The position numbers and the translations under genes are program-made. 64,000 nucleotides of DNA from assembly GCF_000815465.1 (NCBI RefSeq), contig NZ_JSWE01000036.1:1-64000 (forward strand). The letters are read 5' to 3'. The stretch comes from Candidatus Jidaibacter acanthamoeba. GTDB taxonomy: Bacteria; Pseudomonadota; Alphaproteobacteria; Rickettsiales; Midichloriaceae. Shown here piece by piece: positions 16,547 to 26,333 of the stretch. The notes under the pieces were generated by a model. That model did not search any database, was not told the DNA's origin, and saw only the letters and a program-made list of their open reading frames with translations. How positions within the stretch are numbered: the first letter of the stretch is position 1; each line of letters starts with the position of its first letter.

Positions 16547-19267
16547 TCAACCATCAACCGGTGGCATAGGCATTGGCGGCTTAGGCATCGGTGCACCGTC
16601 TTTTTTAGTTTTTCCCTGCTCTCTTTGCTCTCCCCTTTGTTTCCCCTGTAGGAATGGTTGTGTTAAATTATCTCTGGCCTGTACTGATTCTTTATCAGTT
16701 CCGGTGACTGCACCGAAACCCTCTAAGCCTTTCGCTAAAGGATCATTGTTATCAGCCATATTACTAAGACTACTACCTATAAAACCTCCACTGACAAGTT
16801 GCATTGCCATTGAAGAGCAATGACCTATTAAAGCATATGTAGATTGTGACATTAAAAATAAAAAGAGTATAGCTGCTATCTGAGTAAGCGGCAGACCAAG
16901 AAAATCATCGGCCGGATAATGCATACTCATCATAGTAGTCCATCCCGGTATTAAGCACAAATCAATATTTATAACGCCAGCATCAAGTTGGAATCCTAAG
17001 AGACATATCTTACATGCAGTAATTGCTAAACTTGTATATAAACCTATCATTAATAAATTATTTATCATAGTGATCATAGCGAAGACAAAAATCGGCTGCA
17101 AAGCAAACGATAATAGTTGTTTAAGCCAAGCATCAAAGAACTGCCTGGTATATTCAAATAAGATAAAAGATATAAATAGAGGGGCAATTAAAAGGAGTAA
17201 AGCTATCCCGATCATTGACATTAAGTAAATTATAATAGCTTTACCAATACAAAATATATAAGTTATTGCTGCAATTACAATTAATATAGCAATTACAAAC
17301 CCTAAAACAGAAGACATAAGCACTGCACACACTTTAATCCACACTTCTCTACTGAATAGCTGAGTAAACGGCTTATCGAAAACAGAAAAAGCTAAGGCAG
17401 GATCTTGCTGAATTCGGGCAATTTGCTCCGCTGAAGCTCCGGTTTCAACTACAATTCTTGCTATAATCTCCAACCCTCCATCAGTAAATATATTAAATAA
17501 ATATATATTAAAAAATTTCCAACTGTTTGGTGAAATTAAAGTTATTACCACCCCTATTTTTATAAATCTTATTATAGCTTCTTTTTGAGTTATTTCTGCA
17601 AATCCCGCTATAAAGCTTAAACCCGTATAAGCAATATATAAAATAAGTAAAGCCCTTATTGCATTAACTAATTGGGTATCTAATACCATCCTATTAAATA
17701 TTTTCTGAACTTTTCCCGGAGTATTTATGTCACCGAACAAATACCCTTTTACTGTGCTGATCAAATCAGAAATAAAACCGGTTATGCTAGGGGGATCACC
17801 CTCAATTTCTACCTCTACAAAATATCCTCCGCTGGTTTTTGACGGAGCATAATTATTTTTAGCGGACTCGTTACTGGATTTGCAATGCGATTCATCATTC
17901 GGGCATTGAGGAGCCTTATCTTTTTCAAATTCTAACGGTTTTATTCTAAGGAATACCCCACCTCTATTCTTTCCTTGTAACACTACTTCACCACGGCTCA
18001 TAATCGCATCCTTAGGTACATCATGCCACTCAACGCTTGGATCCCACGGTTTGTAAGTATTTATATCATCCTTAGTATCTAAGGGTACTATAGCATATTG
18101 CAGCCTATCTCCATTATAATACGGGCACCCTTTCCAAGAGATCTCTACATACTGTCCTCCAAGATTATCATCCCAATTATCAGCATCTCCTCCATCATAA
18201 TGCTTTAACCCGAGACGGCTCCAATATTTTGAAAATCCTGAAAGATACCCTGAATAAAAAATCATTTTATAGAGATAATTATCTTGCTTTTGGTTATCAA
18301 TGATTACATTAGTTCTAATATTCTCTAATATTCTATTTTCTAAGCCGTAAAAAGGATATTTCGCATTGTTTTTGTTTGCTTGTGCAGGAGAAATTGTATA
18401 ACTTCCTTTAGCATTACTACCGGGGATTTGTAATTCGCTCCCTGCCAGATAAAGTAATTGCCCGCCATCCCAATCATCATAATAAGGAGCCCTAACACCC
18501 AGTGAATACTGAATTGGCACACCTTCACAGCCATCTGAACATAGAGAAGCAAACCCCCAGCCCATAGTTATAGAAAGGTAATCACCATTTTTAACGTCAA
18601 TCCCTGTATCAGTCCAATGAGGGTTACGTGCATTCCATGTACTCGGAGATGTGTTTCTCCCCGACCATTTACCGGTATTCCAATCCCAGATATTATCCTT
18701 AAAGGAATAAATGGTAGGAACTAATTTAACTGTTTTCATCCCGCACATATATACTGTATTTCCTTCCGAATTTCCCGGATCAAATACCTTAAAATACGCC
18801 TTTGCTCCAGGATTTATAGTAATTCCGGTCTCATAGTAATTATTGGCGGCTGAATCTACTGCAGTTTCATTGGTACTGCACTTTGCCCCTATCCCAACCG
18901 CCTCTTTCTTAATAAACGGTAGCCAGTCAGTACTGTCTGGATTGGCTTGTCTATAAAAGCTGGTAAAATCTTTCCCTGTTTGGCAATCCATTATACAAGC
19001 ATCAATTATATCTTGGTTTAATTCCCCGTCATAACTGGTTCGGGAAAAAGCATTACATTCTATTTTACACCTTTCCGCACAGACACGACCTATCGGTTTC
19101 ACCTCAATAACTTTTCTTTGGATATCACCGAACTCCCAGCTGAATATACAATCATCATATATTGCATGGGAATTCTTAGGTATGAATATTAGCAATACCC
19201 AAATAAGTGCGAGAATAAAAGCAAAACTTATATTTTTTAAATATTTTAAACTTAATAAATTTTTCAT
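16547..19267 (-). CDS. virB6: Type IV secretion VirB6-like membrane protein, second paralogue
   Basis: This is a 906-residue protein. An N-terminal hydrophobic segment (about 13-36) is followed by a large exported domain rich in Cys and aromatic residues (about 37-520). The VirB6/TrbL membrane core follows (about 540-830), with LLILYIAYTGLSFIAGFAEITQKEAIIRFIKIG and a run of long hydrophobic helices. The tail is short and charged and ends with the proline-rich motif MPKPPMPMPPVDG. It starts 16 bp downstream of the first paralogue's stop, so the two are co-transcribed. The core motif repeats in all three paralogues while the exported domains differ, indicating duplication and divergence. Confidence 0.87.
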   Translation of the reverse strand: MKNLLSLKYLKNISFAFILALIWVLLIFIPKNSHAIYDDCIFSWEFGDIQRKVIEVKPIGRVCAERCKIECNAFSRTSYDGELNQDIIDACIMDCQTGKDFTSFYRQANPDSTDWLPFIKKEAVGIGAKCSTNETAVDSAANNYYETGITINPGAKAYFKVFDPGNSEGNTVYMCGMKTVKLVPTIYSFKDNIWDWNTGKWSGRNTSPSTWNARNPHWTDTGIDVKNGDYLSITMGWGFASLCSDGCEGVPIQYSLGVRAPYYDDWDGGQLLYLAGSELQIPGSNAKGSYTISPAQANKNNAKYPFYGLENRILENIRTNVIIDNQKQDNYLYKMIFYSGYLSGFSKYWSRLGLKHYDGGDADNWDDNLGGQYVEISWKGCPYYNGDRLQYAIVPLDTKDDINTYKPWDPSVEWHDVPKDAIMSRGEVVLQGKNRGGVFLRIKPLEFEKDKAPQCPNDESHCKSSNESAKNNYAPSKTSGGYFVEVEIEGDPPSITGFISDLISTVKGYLFGDINTPGKVQKIFNRMVLDTQLVNAIRALLILYIAYTGLSFIAGFAEITQKEAIIRFIKIGVVITLISPNSWKFFNIYLFNIFTDGGLEIIARIVVETGASAEQIARIQQDPALAFSVFDKPFTQLFSREVWIKVCAVLMSSVLGFVIAILIVIAAITYIFCIGKAIIIYLMSMIGIALLLLIAPLFISFILFEYTRQFFDAWLKQLLSFALQPIFVFAMITMINNLLMIGLYTSLAITACKICLLGFQLDAGVINIDLCLIPGWTTMMSMHYPADDFLGLPLTQIAAILFLFLMSQSTYALIGHCSSMAMQLVSGGFIGSSLSNMADNNDPLAKGLEGFGAVTGTDKESVQARDNLTQPFLQGKQRGEQREQGKTKKDGAPMPKPPMPMPPVDG

Positions 19268-19283
19268 TTTTTACCTAAATTCT

Positions 19284-21950
19284 CTATCCACCCATACCAG
19301 GCATTCCACCGCCACCGCCGCCACCGCCGCCTCCACCGCCCATCATACCACCTATTCCAGGCATACCGCCGCCGCCGCCACCGCCGCCACCCATCATACC
19401 ACCTATTCCAGGCATACCACCGCCGCCGCCACCGCCGCCGCCCATCATACCACCCATTCCGCCGCCACCACCGCCGCCACCGCCACCGCCGGTGAGGCTA
19501 CCGGTCATGCCACCAAGCTTAGATGTAATCCCTCCCATTGCTTTTCCACCAATTTTTTGAGTCATAGCCAATAAATCTATTGAACCTTTGGCCATGCCTC
19601 CTAAGTCCTGCACCCCGGTTAAGATTGCAAGGAAACTGGTAACGGAACCTAAAAAGAAGTAATATATCACTGCAAATAACATCATTTTGACAATAGCCTC
19701 CAGATAATCGGAAGCCGGTCCTTCCTTTAATCTGGTAAAGCTACCCAATGGGCCGAGATCAAATTCTTCCGTTAATTCCTTGCTTATTTTACCGACGCTC
19801 ACCAAACAAGGATCCTTAGCTTGAAGGTGATGAATAGTATTACAATAAAGCGAATTTATTCCTTCACATGCGACTAACTTATCACTTATATCTTGCTTCG
19901 TCGTTTTTACCAGCACTAAATCCCCATAATATATTGAATCAAAAGTAACCAGCATCAAAGCGACGAAAGCAAATAAAAGAGCAGGATATAAAATATATCC
20001 TAAAATTAATTTTATCCAATTATCAAATATGGACTTAGTTGCTTGGAATAATGAAAAACATAAAAAGATCGGAGAGAGTAATATTAATATTGCTATAATG
20101 AATACCGCAAGGATAAACATATGAGCGAATTTGAAAACGACCAGTAATAATATAAGAATATATATAAATGAAACTATTGCCAGCAAGAACCCCACTCCGC
20201 CTACTAAAAACGCAGCAGCTATTATCCACATACCTATAACCCCGCCTAGTGAATAATTACATGAACCAAGATTCATATAATTTATGAGCTTGCAATCCAC
20301 TAAATCCCACATTGTCATTTTAAGGTTGTTGAAACCTATGGTCGGTTGCACTCCGTTGCCGATTGATGAAGGTGGTATATCCCTTTGCGCTAACAATTCC
20401 TGTCCGCCCAGTATATATCTACACATCCCTACCGGGTCATTTGTATTTTCCGCATTCATAAAAAATACCCCTATTTCATCGGATGCCCATACCAGCGTCG
20501 GAAAAAGCCCTTGCGCTTCTCCATTCACAACATAGTACCATGCACTCGGAGTGGTAAAATATACTACCAGCCCGAATTTAATAATAAACATTAAAAATTC
20601 CCCTTGGCTTGGAACTTGCGGTGAGCTGATTATTTTAATACCCAGTAATGCCACATATAATACAAGTACTGCATAAACTATACCTCTTAGCCTATCTTGT
20701 ATAACAATAAAGAATCCTGTGTTTACATAACCGGGATTATTATCCGGGCTTAAAAATACTTTTATTATTAGGTCTTTAACGCAACCGACTACCGTACTTG
20801 TGATATGAAAATCACTTTGCAAAAACCCCTTCATAGCAGTCGCATCATGCCCGTTAGCATCAATTTGCTTTAGTGCTCTACCTAATCCGTGTAAATCAGT
20901 TCTTCCAGTAAGCAGATAATAACATCTGGTTCCTTTCGTATAAAGCTCAAGAAACGCATCAATAGCCGGCTCCTCTGCAGGCGGTGCAACCTGGCTACAT
21001 CCTATTTTTAAGGGAATCAGCGTATATGGACTTGCAGCACAAATTTGAATTTTGGCATTTGAACTATCATAGTGATAGTAAGCATAAAATTGTACGGATG
21101 CAGTACCTTTATCCATCTCTTCATTTCCTGCTTTTATCCACACTCCTGTTCTATCGTCAGTTGAACACCTGCTATATCCCTTCCAGTATCTCCTTCCCCA
21201 ACCCTGGGTTGCTTCGACACGGATTTGCCCGACTTTTTCTTTATAAGCATATTTATCATTACCTTCTACACAATAAGGAGAGGCTGCACCCATATACCCC
21301 CAAACCCTACCGATATCTGCAGCACGCTCACTACCTTCCTTTATTTGCTCACCGTTCGTGGGATCATATTTAGGGTCGCAGGAATAATAGAACGGTACAT
21401 CAGAAGCAGTTAAAGCTTTAGGTGCTGCGTTATAATACTTTCCGTCACGGCCCTTTTGACAATCCCAATATTCTTTTCCATTTTCAGCTTCCCCTGCAAG
21501 TTTTCTACTCATATATTCCCATGGTTGTACTACATAGGTGTTTGTGCATACTTCTATCATTACAAGAACATTAGTAGCTATTATAACAGCTCCTATAAAC
21601 AGCCCTATACCGCTATTCATCAAACCCAAAACCACCCTTAATTGCATCATACCGGCCAAAGCTGAAATAAATTGTGTTGATGAGCCGTTATTTGAGGGAG
21701 CCCTTGTGTCTTTTCCCAGAACAGGAGGAATAAATGTGTTATTAAAATCCGATAATTCAGTAGGGCTATATACAAATCCGTCTCCAAAGCAGAAACTTAA
21801 ATTACCCAGATATAAAAATCCTGAAGCATCCTCATCCGACCTTGACTCAAATTCCATAATACTATCATAAGCATTAGCTTTATTTATCGGACATATGAGC
21901 AGCATAAAAATAAATATGCCCAATTTTGCAAGATTCCCCCAAAACTTCAT
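19284..21950 (-). CDS. virB6: Type IV secretion VirB6-like membrane protein, first paralogue, with polyglycine tail
   Basis: This is an 888-residue protein. It has a signal-type helix (about 9-27), a Cys-rich exported region with a further membrane helix near 105-130, and the VirB6 core (about 420-780) including YAVLVLYVALLGIKIISS and several long hydrophobic helices. The final 70 or so residues are almost only Gly, Met, Pro and Ile, with a 17-residue repeat (a run of Gly followed by MPGIGGMM). The start ATG at 21950 overlaps the virB4 stop (21947) by 4 bp (ATGA-type overlap), so translation is probably coupled. The tail is the main oddity; other copies in the cluster end differently. Confidence 0.88.
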   Translation of the reverse strand: MKFWGNLAKLGIFIFMLLICPINKANAYDSIMEFESRSDEDASGFLYLGNLSFCFGDGFVYSPTELSDFNNTFIPPVLGKDTRAPSNNGSSTQFISALAGMMQLRVVLGLMNSGIGLFIGAVIIATNVLVMIEVCTNTYVVQPWEYMSRKLAGEAENGKEYWDCQKGRDGKYYNAAPKALTASDVPFYYSCDPKYDPTNGEQIKEGSERAADIGRVWGYMGAASPYCVEGNDKYAYKEKVGQIRVEATQGWGRRYWKGYSRCSTDDRTGVWIKAGNEEMDKGTASVQFYAYYHYDSSNAKIQICAASPYTLIPLKIGCSQVAPPAEEPAIDAFLELYTKGTRCYYLLTGRTDLHGLGRALKQIDANGHDATAMKGFLQSDFHITSTVVGCVKDLIIKVFLSPDNNPGYVNTGFFIVIQDRLRGIVYAVLVLYVALLGIKIISSPQVPSQGEFLMFIIKFGLVVYFTTPSAWYYVVNGEAQGLFPTLVWASDEIGVFFMNAENTNDPVGMCRYILGGQELLAQRDIPPSSIGNGVQPTIGFNNLKMTMWDLVDCKLINYMNLGSCNYSLGGVIGMWIIAAAFLVGGVGFLLAIVSFIYILILLLVVFKFAHMFILAVFIIAILILLSPIFLCFSLFQATKSIFDNWIKLILGYILYPALLFAFVALMLVTFDSIYYGDLVLVKTTKQDISDKLVACEGINSLYCNTIHHLQAKDPCLVSVGKISKELTEEFDLGPLGSFTRLKEGPASDYLEAIVKMMLFAVIYYFFLGSVTSFLAILTGVQDLGGMAKGSIDLLAMTQKIGGKAMGGITSKLGGMTGSLTGGGGGGGGGGGMGGMMGGGGGGGGGMPGIGGMMGGGGGGGGGMPGIGGMMGGGGGGGGGGGGMPGMGG
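19288..19491 (-). repeat. Coding tandem repeat, 51-bp period, (GGN)-rich
   Basis: The 3' end of the first virB6 paralogue has 51-bp units beginning at 19339, 19390 and 19441 on the plus strand (each starting cccatcatacc). They are embedded in GGN codon runs (CCG/CCA on the plus strand). One unit encodes 17 residues. The local GC content is far above the surrounding AT-rich DNA. Such repeats expand and contract easily, always in frame here because 51 is a multiple of 3. Confidence 0.9.
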
Positions 21951-24361
21951 TCTTCTCTTTCCCTTAAACGATTGTTAAATATCGGGATCCAAATATTTGG
22001 ATCATCGCCGTGTTTTTTTCTTATTTCATCAAGTATCAGTACTGTATCCGCTCTTCCTGATAGGATATTTACTACATCTTCCAGGCCGCTTAGATCAATT
22101 TTAGCTATAACTGCATCATTACCTTGCTTAATCAAGAAGAAGCGGCTACCGGGATCAGTAGTTTTAATTAATTGAAATTCTCTCTCACTTAGCATAAAAG
22201 TTTGCCGATAAGCAGCGGTTGCCTTTAAGTTCGGTAAGAATATTTGAGTTGCGGTTTGCTGAATTAGAGTATCACTAATCGCACTTTTACTGGCATCTTC
22301 AACACTTTGAGTAGCAAATACAACAAAGGTATTGAGTTTTCTTAAAACTTTTAACCAATCCTTAATTTTAGGTGCGAATACCGGATTATCAATTAGAGCC
22401 CATGCCTCATCAAGTACAATCATGCATGGAGTTCCATCCAGTGATAAATTAATACGGTGGAATATATATAAAAGCGCCGGCCCCAAACTTGCTTTATTCT
22501 TCAGCAATTCTCCCATTTCAAAGCCGAAAACGTTCGCCTTACCGAAATCAATTACATCCTCATCATTATCAAAAAGGTTGGCATGCGAACCGTTACTATG
22601 CCACATAGCAAGCCTGCCCGCCAAAGTTCCAGGACCTGCCATACCCAAGAAGGGAGCAATATTTCTTAGTTTTCTATCCTTCTTCTCTAATTTAAAGTTA
22701 CCGTTCATTGCCGCGGTCAGATATGCTATATCTTCAGCAGTAACTTGCTCCCCGTTAGTTGAAACAAGTTGTTTAAGCCACTCAAGAATAAAAGTTTTAT
22801 TTTCACCAGTTTCAGGAAGTTGAAGCGGATTAAATCCGCATTTTCTGCTCGGATCAATAATAGTATATTTCCCGTTCAATGCTCTTAAGAAGATTTCCGC
22901 TCCCCTATCCTTATCAAAGAAGAAAAGCCTACATTTATATTTCTGAGCTTGCGCACACAGGAAATTCATCATTACGGTTTTACCCGCTCCTGTAGGTCCT
23001 ATAATAGTAGTGTGCCCGACATCTCTTAAGTGAAAATTGAAATAGTAGGGAGTTCCTGAAGTAGTATCTAAAACGGTTACCGCCTCTCCCCAATGATTTC
23101 CTTTCTGTTTACCCAAAGGGTAATTGTGCATTGAATTAAATGCAGCAAGGTTCATAGTATTTATAGTTGATTTTCTAACAATAAAATCATAATTACCAGG
23201 TAGTTGCCCCCAGAAAGCCGGCTCTAAGTTGGTTCTTTCTCTAACTCCTATTCCACCCGAATTAGTAATCTCTACTGCTGCCATTGATAATATATTTTCC
23301 AACTCTTTAGGATTTCTTGAAATACACATTACGGATAAATGATGGGAACCAAAGTGAATTTCTCCGCTCATTGCTTTATCCAGAGCATCGGAAATCTCTA
23401 TAATTTGGGAGACGGCTTTATCTCCTGCTTGAATCATCCTGTTTTGCTGTAATTGCATTCTGTGCATTGCAGCTTGCTTATTGGTGAATTCAAAGGATTG
23501 GGTGAGAATAAACTCAAAAGGCATTCTAAGGAATGAATCTAAGATACCCGCCCAGGTTTTTGGTCCGTATTCTTTAATGCTTACTATTCCTGCAAACCTT
23601 TCGGCACCGTTTAAAGATTTTGCTTCAATAGATTTTTTGCCGAAATACAACCTATGATTATTAATATATTTATCTATATTTCCCAGCGGATAAAGCATAC
23701 GGGATTGTGCGCCACAGTTAACGATCCTACCGAAAAACTCACATAGCTCTGAATAAACTCTATCTTGCTTTCTATCTAAGCCGAGTAATTTCGGGTTATA
23801 TTCTCTAAGTGTATTAACTACTCGGGTAGTTGCTTCTTCAAGTTGCTCATAAGCTTCCCGCATTGCTATATCTCTTGCGCCTTTGTCACCGCCTTGCATC
23901 AGTTTTTTAAGCATAGATTCAATACCGCCTATGCTAAGCCCGGCTTCAATTTTTCTTACTACCGAAATATATAATTCATTGGTAAAAGCTTGCTTATCTT
24001 TATTTTTTTGAAACCATTTCTGGTCTAAATAGAGGGCAAAACCATCAGGCATATCAATACTTGCATAATCATCTGGATAAACCTGCTGGCGCTTTCTGAT
24101 TATATGGAAATAAAGGCCTAAGTTACCTGAGGCCATACCTTTAAATAATTGATTACGGATTATTTTTTTTATATCCAGATCTTCATCATCGGCAGTCTCG
24201 AAAGAATAACCGCTAATTTTTACTACTTGAACTAAATCATTGCTCTTAGTAATTACAGTATTACTATTCCAGTGAGTTAAATAAGGTATGAAACCGCTAC
24301 TCGGATACTCTCCGTTTGCTACTTTTTCTCTTTCAGCTTTAGTTCTAAATAGCTTCATCAT
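21947..24361 (-). CDS. virB4: Type IV secretion ATPase VirB4
   Basis: This 804-residue cytoplasmic/inner-membrane ATPase powers assembly and transport by the type IV secretion system. The N-terminal CagE/TrbE/VirB domain (about 180-390) is followed by the ATPase domain. Walker A is GPTGAGKT at 455-462, and Walker B is CMIVLDEAWALID near residue 650. KLNTFVVFATQSVEDASKS matches the conserved segment after Walker B. Length is that of a full VirB4 (about 800). It starts 3 bp after the virB3 stop and runs into the first virB6, the order typical of rvh loci. Confidence 0.94.
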   Translation of the reverse strand: MMKLFRTKAEREKVANGEYPSSGFIPYLTHWNSNTVITKSNDLVQVVKISGYSFETADDEDLDIKKIIRNQLFKGMASGNLGLYFHIIRKRQQVYPDDYASIDMPDGFALYLDQKWFQKNKDKQAFTNELYISVVRKIEAGLSIGGIESMLKKLMQGGDKGARDIAMREAYEQLEEATTRVVNTLREYNPKLLGLDRKQDRVYSELCEFFGRIVNCGAQSRMLYPLGNIDKYINNHRLYFGKKSIEAKSLNGAERFAGIVSIKEYGPKTWAGILDSFLRMPFEFILTQSFEFTNKQAAMHRMQLQQNRMIQAGDKAVSQIIEISDALDKAMSGEIHFGSHHLSVMCISRNPKELENILSMAAVEITNSGGIGVRERTNLEPAFWGQLPGNYDFIVRKSTINTMNLAAFNSMHNYPLGKQKGNHWGEAVTVLDTTSGTPYYFNFHLRDVGHTTIIGPTGAGKTVMMNFLCAQAQKYKCRLFFFDKDRGAEIFLRALNGKYTIIDPSRKCGFNPLQLPETGENKTFILEWLKQLVSTNGEQVTAEDIAYLTAAMNGNFKLEKKDRKLRNIAPFLGMAGPGTLAGRLAMWHSNGSHANLFDNDEDVIDFGKANVFGFEMGELLKNKASLGPALLYIFHRINLSLDGTPCMIVLDEAWALIDNPVFAPKIKDWLKVLRKLNTFVVFATQSVEDASKSAISDTLIQQTATQIFLPNLKATAAYRQTFMLSEREFQLIKTTDPGSRFFLIKQGNDAVIAKIDLSGLEDVVNILSGRADTVLILDEIRKKHGDDPNIWIPIFNNRLREREE

Positions 24362-24364
24362 ATC

Positions 24365-24655
24365 TTAATATTGATCATAAGAGTTAGCACCATGATAAAG
24401 CTTGTTTTTACAGCGAGAGCATTTCTCTGCTTTTACTCTAAACAGCTCGATAAACAATGGTTCTTTAGAACATATATAATATCCGATTGCATGAATCGGG
24501 AACATCATAGCAAAATATTTAAAATCACTGGTGGAAATATAAGCTATCATCGAACCTATTCCATTGAGGACAGCAAACCCGTAGCTTACACCGAAAAGCA
24601 TCGGCGGCCTGGTAAGCCCGACAAATAGAGGATCAGCGTTTAAACCTCCTGCCAT
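24365..24655 (-). CDS. virB3: Type IV secretion protein VirB3
   Basis: This is a 96-residue inner-membrane protein with the VirB3 pattern: LNADPLFVGLTRPPMLFGVSYGFA near the N-terminus, two adjacent hydrophobic segments (about 18-60) and a short polar tail with CSRCKNK. In related systems VirB3 works with VirB4 at the inner-membrane complex. It is the first gene of the cluster virB3-virB4-virB6-virB6-virB6. The ribosome site GGGAGGG lies close upstream of the ATG. Confidence 0.92.
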   Translation of the reverse strand: MAGGLNADPLFVGLTRPPMLFGVSYGFAVLNGIGSMIAYISTSDFKYFAMMFPIHAIGYYICSKEPLFIELFRVKAEKCSRCKNKLYHGANSYDQY

Positions 24656-24784
24656 ATCTTTTCCCTCCCAAACTTATGAACTATATATTAATCTAAAGAT
24701 AATACGCTTGTATAAAAATGTACAATATAAAATTCACATATGAGCTTGAATAATAACAATATATGAGTCTTGTATATAAAAAAA

Positions 24785-24818
24785 TAAGGGTTACATGATG
24801 CTTTAAACCATGTAACCC
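24785..24818 (-). terminator. Rho-independent terminator of the porin gene
   Basis: A perfect 10-bp stem GGGTTACATG (24788-24797)/CATGTAACCC (24109-equivalent arm at 24809-24818) with an 11-base loop is followed on the reverse strand by CTTATTTTTTTATA. It lies 24 bp after the porin stop. The plus-strand side is also T-rich, so it may act in both directions. Confidence 0.85.
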
Positions 24819-24841
24819 CCAATTTTAATTTTTTTTATAAC

Positions 24842-26218
24842 TTAGAAAGTAAGCCTGGTACCTATTAAATAAACCACACCTTGATTACTTTTCGGTGCAT
24901 TAGCATCTTTAAAATGAAAACGCGAAGCTTCAGCATACGGCATGAACCCCGGAGCTACTTTATATTCCACACCTAAAGAAATATTAGTGAATTTATTATA
25001 TGTAGTATCTGAGAAGGACTTATTTGGTGAAATTGCAGCGCCTGGAAATGATTTTTCAACAAATCTTCTTTGAACATCAGTTCCGATTGATTCCAAACCG
25101 CCTGCTTTCTTACTTTTCATAAAATTTAAACTATAGCCTAAATTTCCATATTGGTAAGCTGCCCCTAAAGTCCAGTACTGGCTCCCTTGCTTTGTACCTT
25201 CGAGTTTAGTTTTATAGGTTCCGGTTTTCATCCAACTACCGTAGGTTCCGCCGATTACAAAATCCTGATACCCGATTGCAAGGCCTGCTTCATAGGCTTT
25301 AAGGTCTCTGAGCAGATCCGTGCCTACAAATTTTTTAGCTTTACCGATCTCTCCGACTAAGCCTGCTTTAATGTTCCATTCCTGATTGAAGTTGTGCTTA
25401 AACTGAACACCGCCGCTGATTATATTTTTAAAGGTTGGTCTGTTACCTGCTATTCCTATAGGCTTTCTGTCGGTATCAACCGGTCCGTCGTCTCTTGAAG
25501 CTCTGGTTGCCACACTTCCGGTGCTATCCATATCGGGAATAAAACTAACCCCTATCGTTAAAGTTGGATGCGGCATAGTATAAGCGGTAAGCTTAGGAGC
25601 GGAAGCATAGTATTGCGCAGAATAATTTGACGGAAGGTTAGGGCTTACGATAAATTTATATCCGCTTAAATTATCCATTTTAGTTAAGCCGAAAGGTAAA
25701 AAAGGTGAGACTCCTGATAAATCAATATAGGCAGTTTCACTAGCCCATTTTGACCAAAACCCGTCAACCCCGTAAGCCGCTTTAGCAAGTGCCGCAGTGG
25801 TATCCATTTCAAATACCCCGCCGGCTCCGTAATAGTTACCGCCTTCAAGTCTTCCTATACTGTCATGCTGAATATATGCCATGGTTTTTTCGGCAATTCC
25901 GCTTTGATTAGCGGTTGATTTACTTGTATCAGCATTAAGCCTGATTAAACCGCCGTATTTAAGCTCGGAATCCGTAACTCCGTCAATATTAATATCTATC
26001 TTGGTATCATTTACTATTGCCGATCTGTTCCCTTTGCCTTTATTTTGAAAAGTATTATTATCTATCACATCTCTATATTCACCTGTTTGCCTAACATGCC
26101 CAACCATAGTATCAAATCTGCCGCCCAGTTTAACGGTCGGCGGTTCCGCTGCATTAGCAGCTGCAGCTATTACTGATAAGATTGCCGATAAAGTAATTTT
26201 TTTGTACATTATGATCAC
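24842..26218 (-). CDS. Outer-membrane porin-like beta-barrel protein
   Basis: This is a 458-residue exported protein with a signal peptide (about 1-23, ending ANAAE), then VKLGGRFDTMVGHV, an opening strand typical of Gram-negative general porins. Many alternating strands and aromatic girdle residues follow. The chain ends VVYLIGTRLTF, with the C-terminal Phe used for outer-membrane assembly. A second start (MYKK at codon 4) is possible. It stands alone with a strong terminator, as expected for an abundant envelope protein. Exact porin class and substrate cannot be called. Confidence 0.8.
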   Translation of the reverse strand: MIIMYKKITLSAILSVIAAAANAAEPPTVKLGGRFDTMVGHVRQTGEYRDVIDNNTFQNKGKGNRSAIVNDTKIDINIDGVTDSELKYGGLIRLNADTSKSTANQSGIAEKTMAYIQHDSIGRLEGGNYYGAGGVFEMDTTAALAKAAYGVDGFWSKWASETAYIDLSGVSPFLPFGLTKMDNLSGYKFIVSPNLPSNYSAQYYASAPKLTAYTMPHPTLTIGVSFIPDMDSTGSVATRASRDDGPVDTDRKPIGIAGNRPTFKNIISGGVQFKHNFNQEWNIKAGLVGEIGKAKKFVGTDLLRDLKAYEAGLAIGYQDFVIGGTYGSWMKTGTYKTKLEGTKQGSQYWTLGAAYQYGNLGYSLNFMKSKKAGGLESIGTDVQRRFVEKSFPGAAISPNKSFSDTTYNKFTNISLGVEYKVAPGFMPYAEASRFHFKDANAPKSNQGVVYLIGTRLTF

Positions 26219-26333
26219 CTTTTGTCATTTTTGCACTTAAACAACTAGCATAGATACGTTAAACCACAAGTTTTTTATATGTGCATAATATACAAATAAA
26301 CTAAACGTGGTTTTATTGTCTAAAGCTTGTTTG

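Noticed and set aside
19182-19574. Plus-strand ORF rich in His, Thr and Ala opposite the virB6 repeat
   Set aside because: It is a mirror of the polyglycine codon repeat on the other strand and has no start context or family features.
22332-22823. 163-codon plus-strand ORF
   Set aside because: It is antisense to virB4, whose product is a strong full-length match; the open frame is a shadow.
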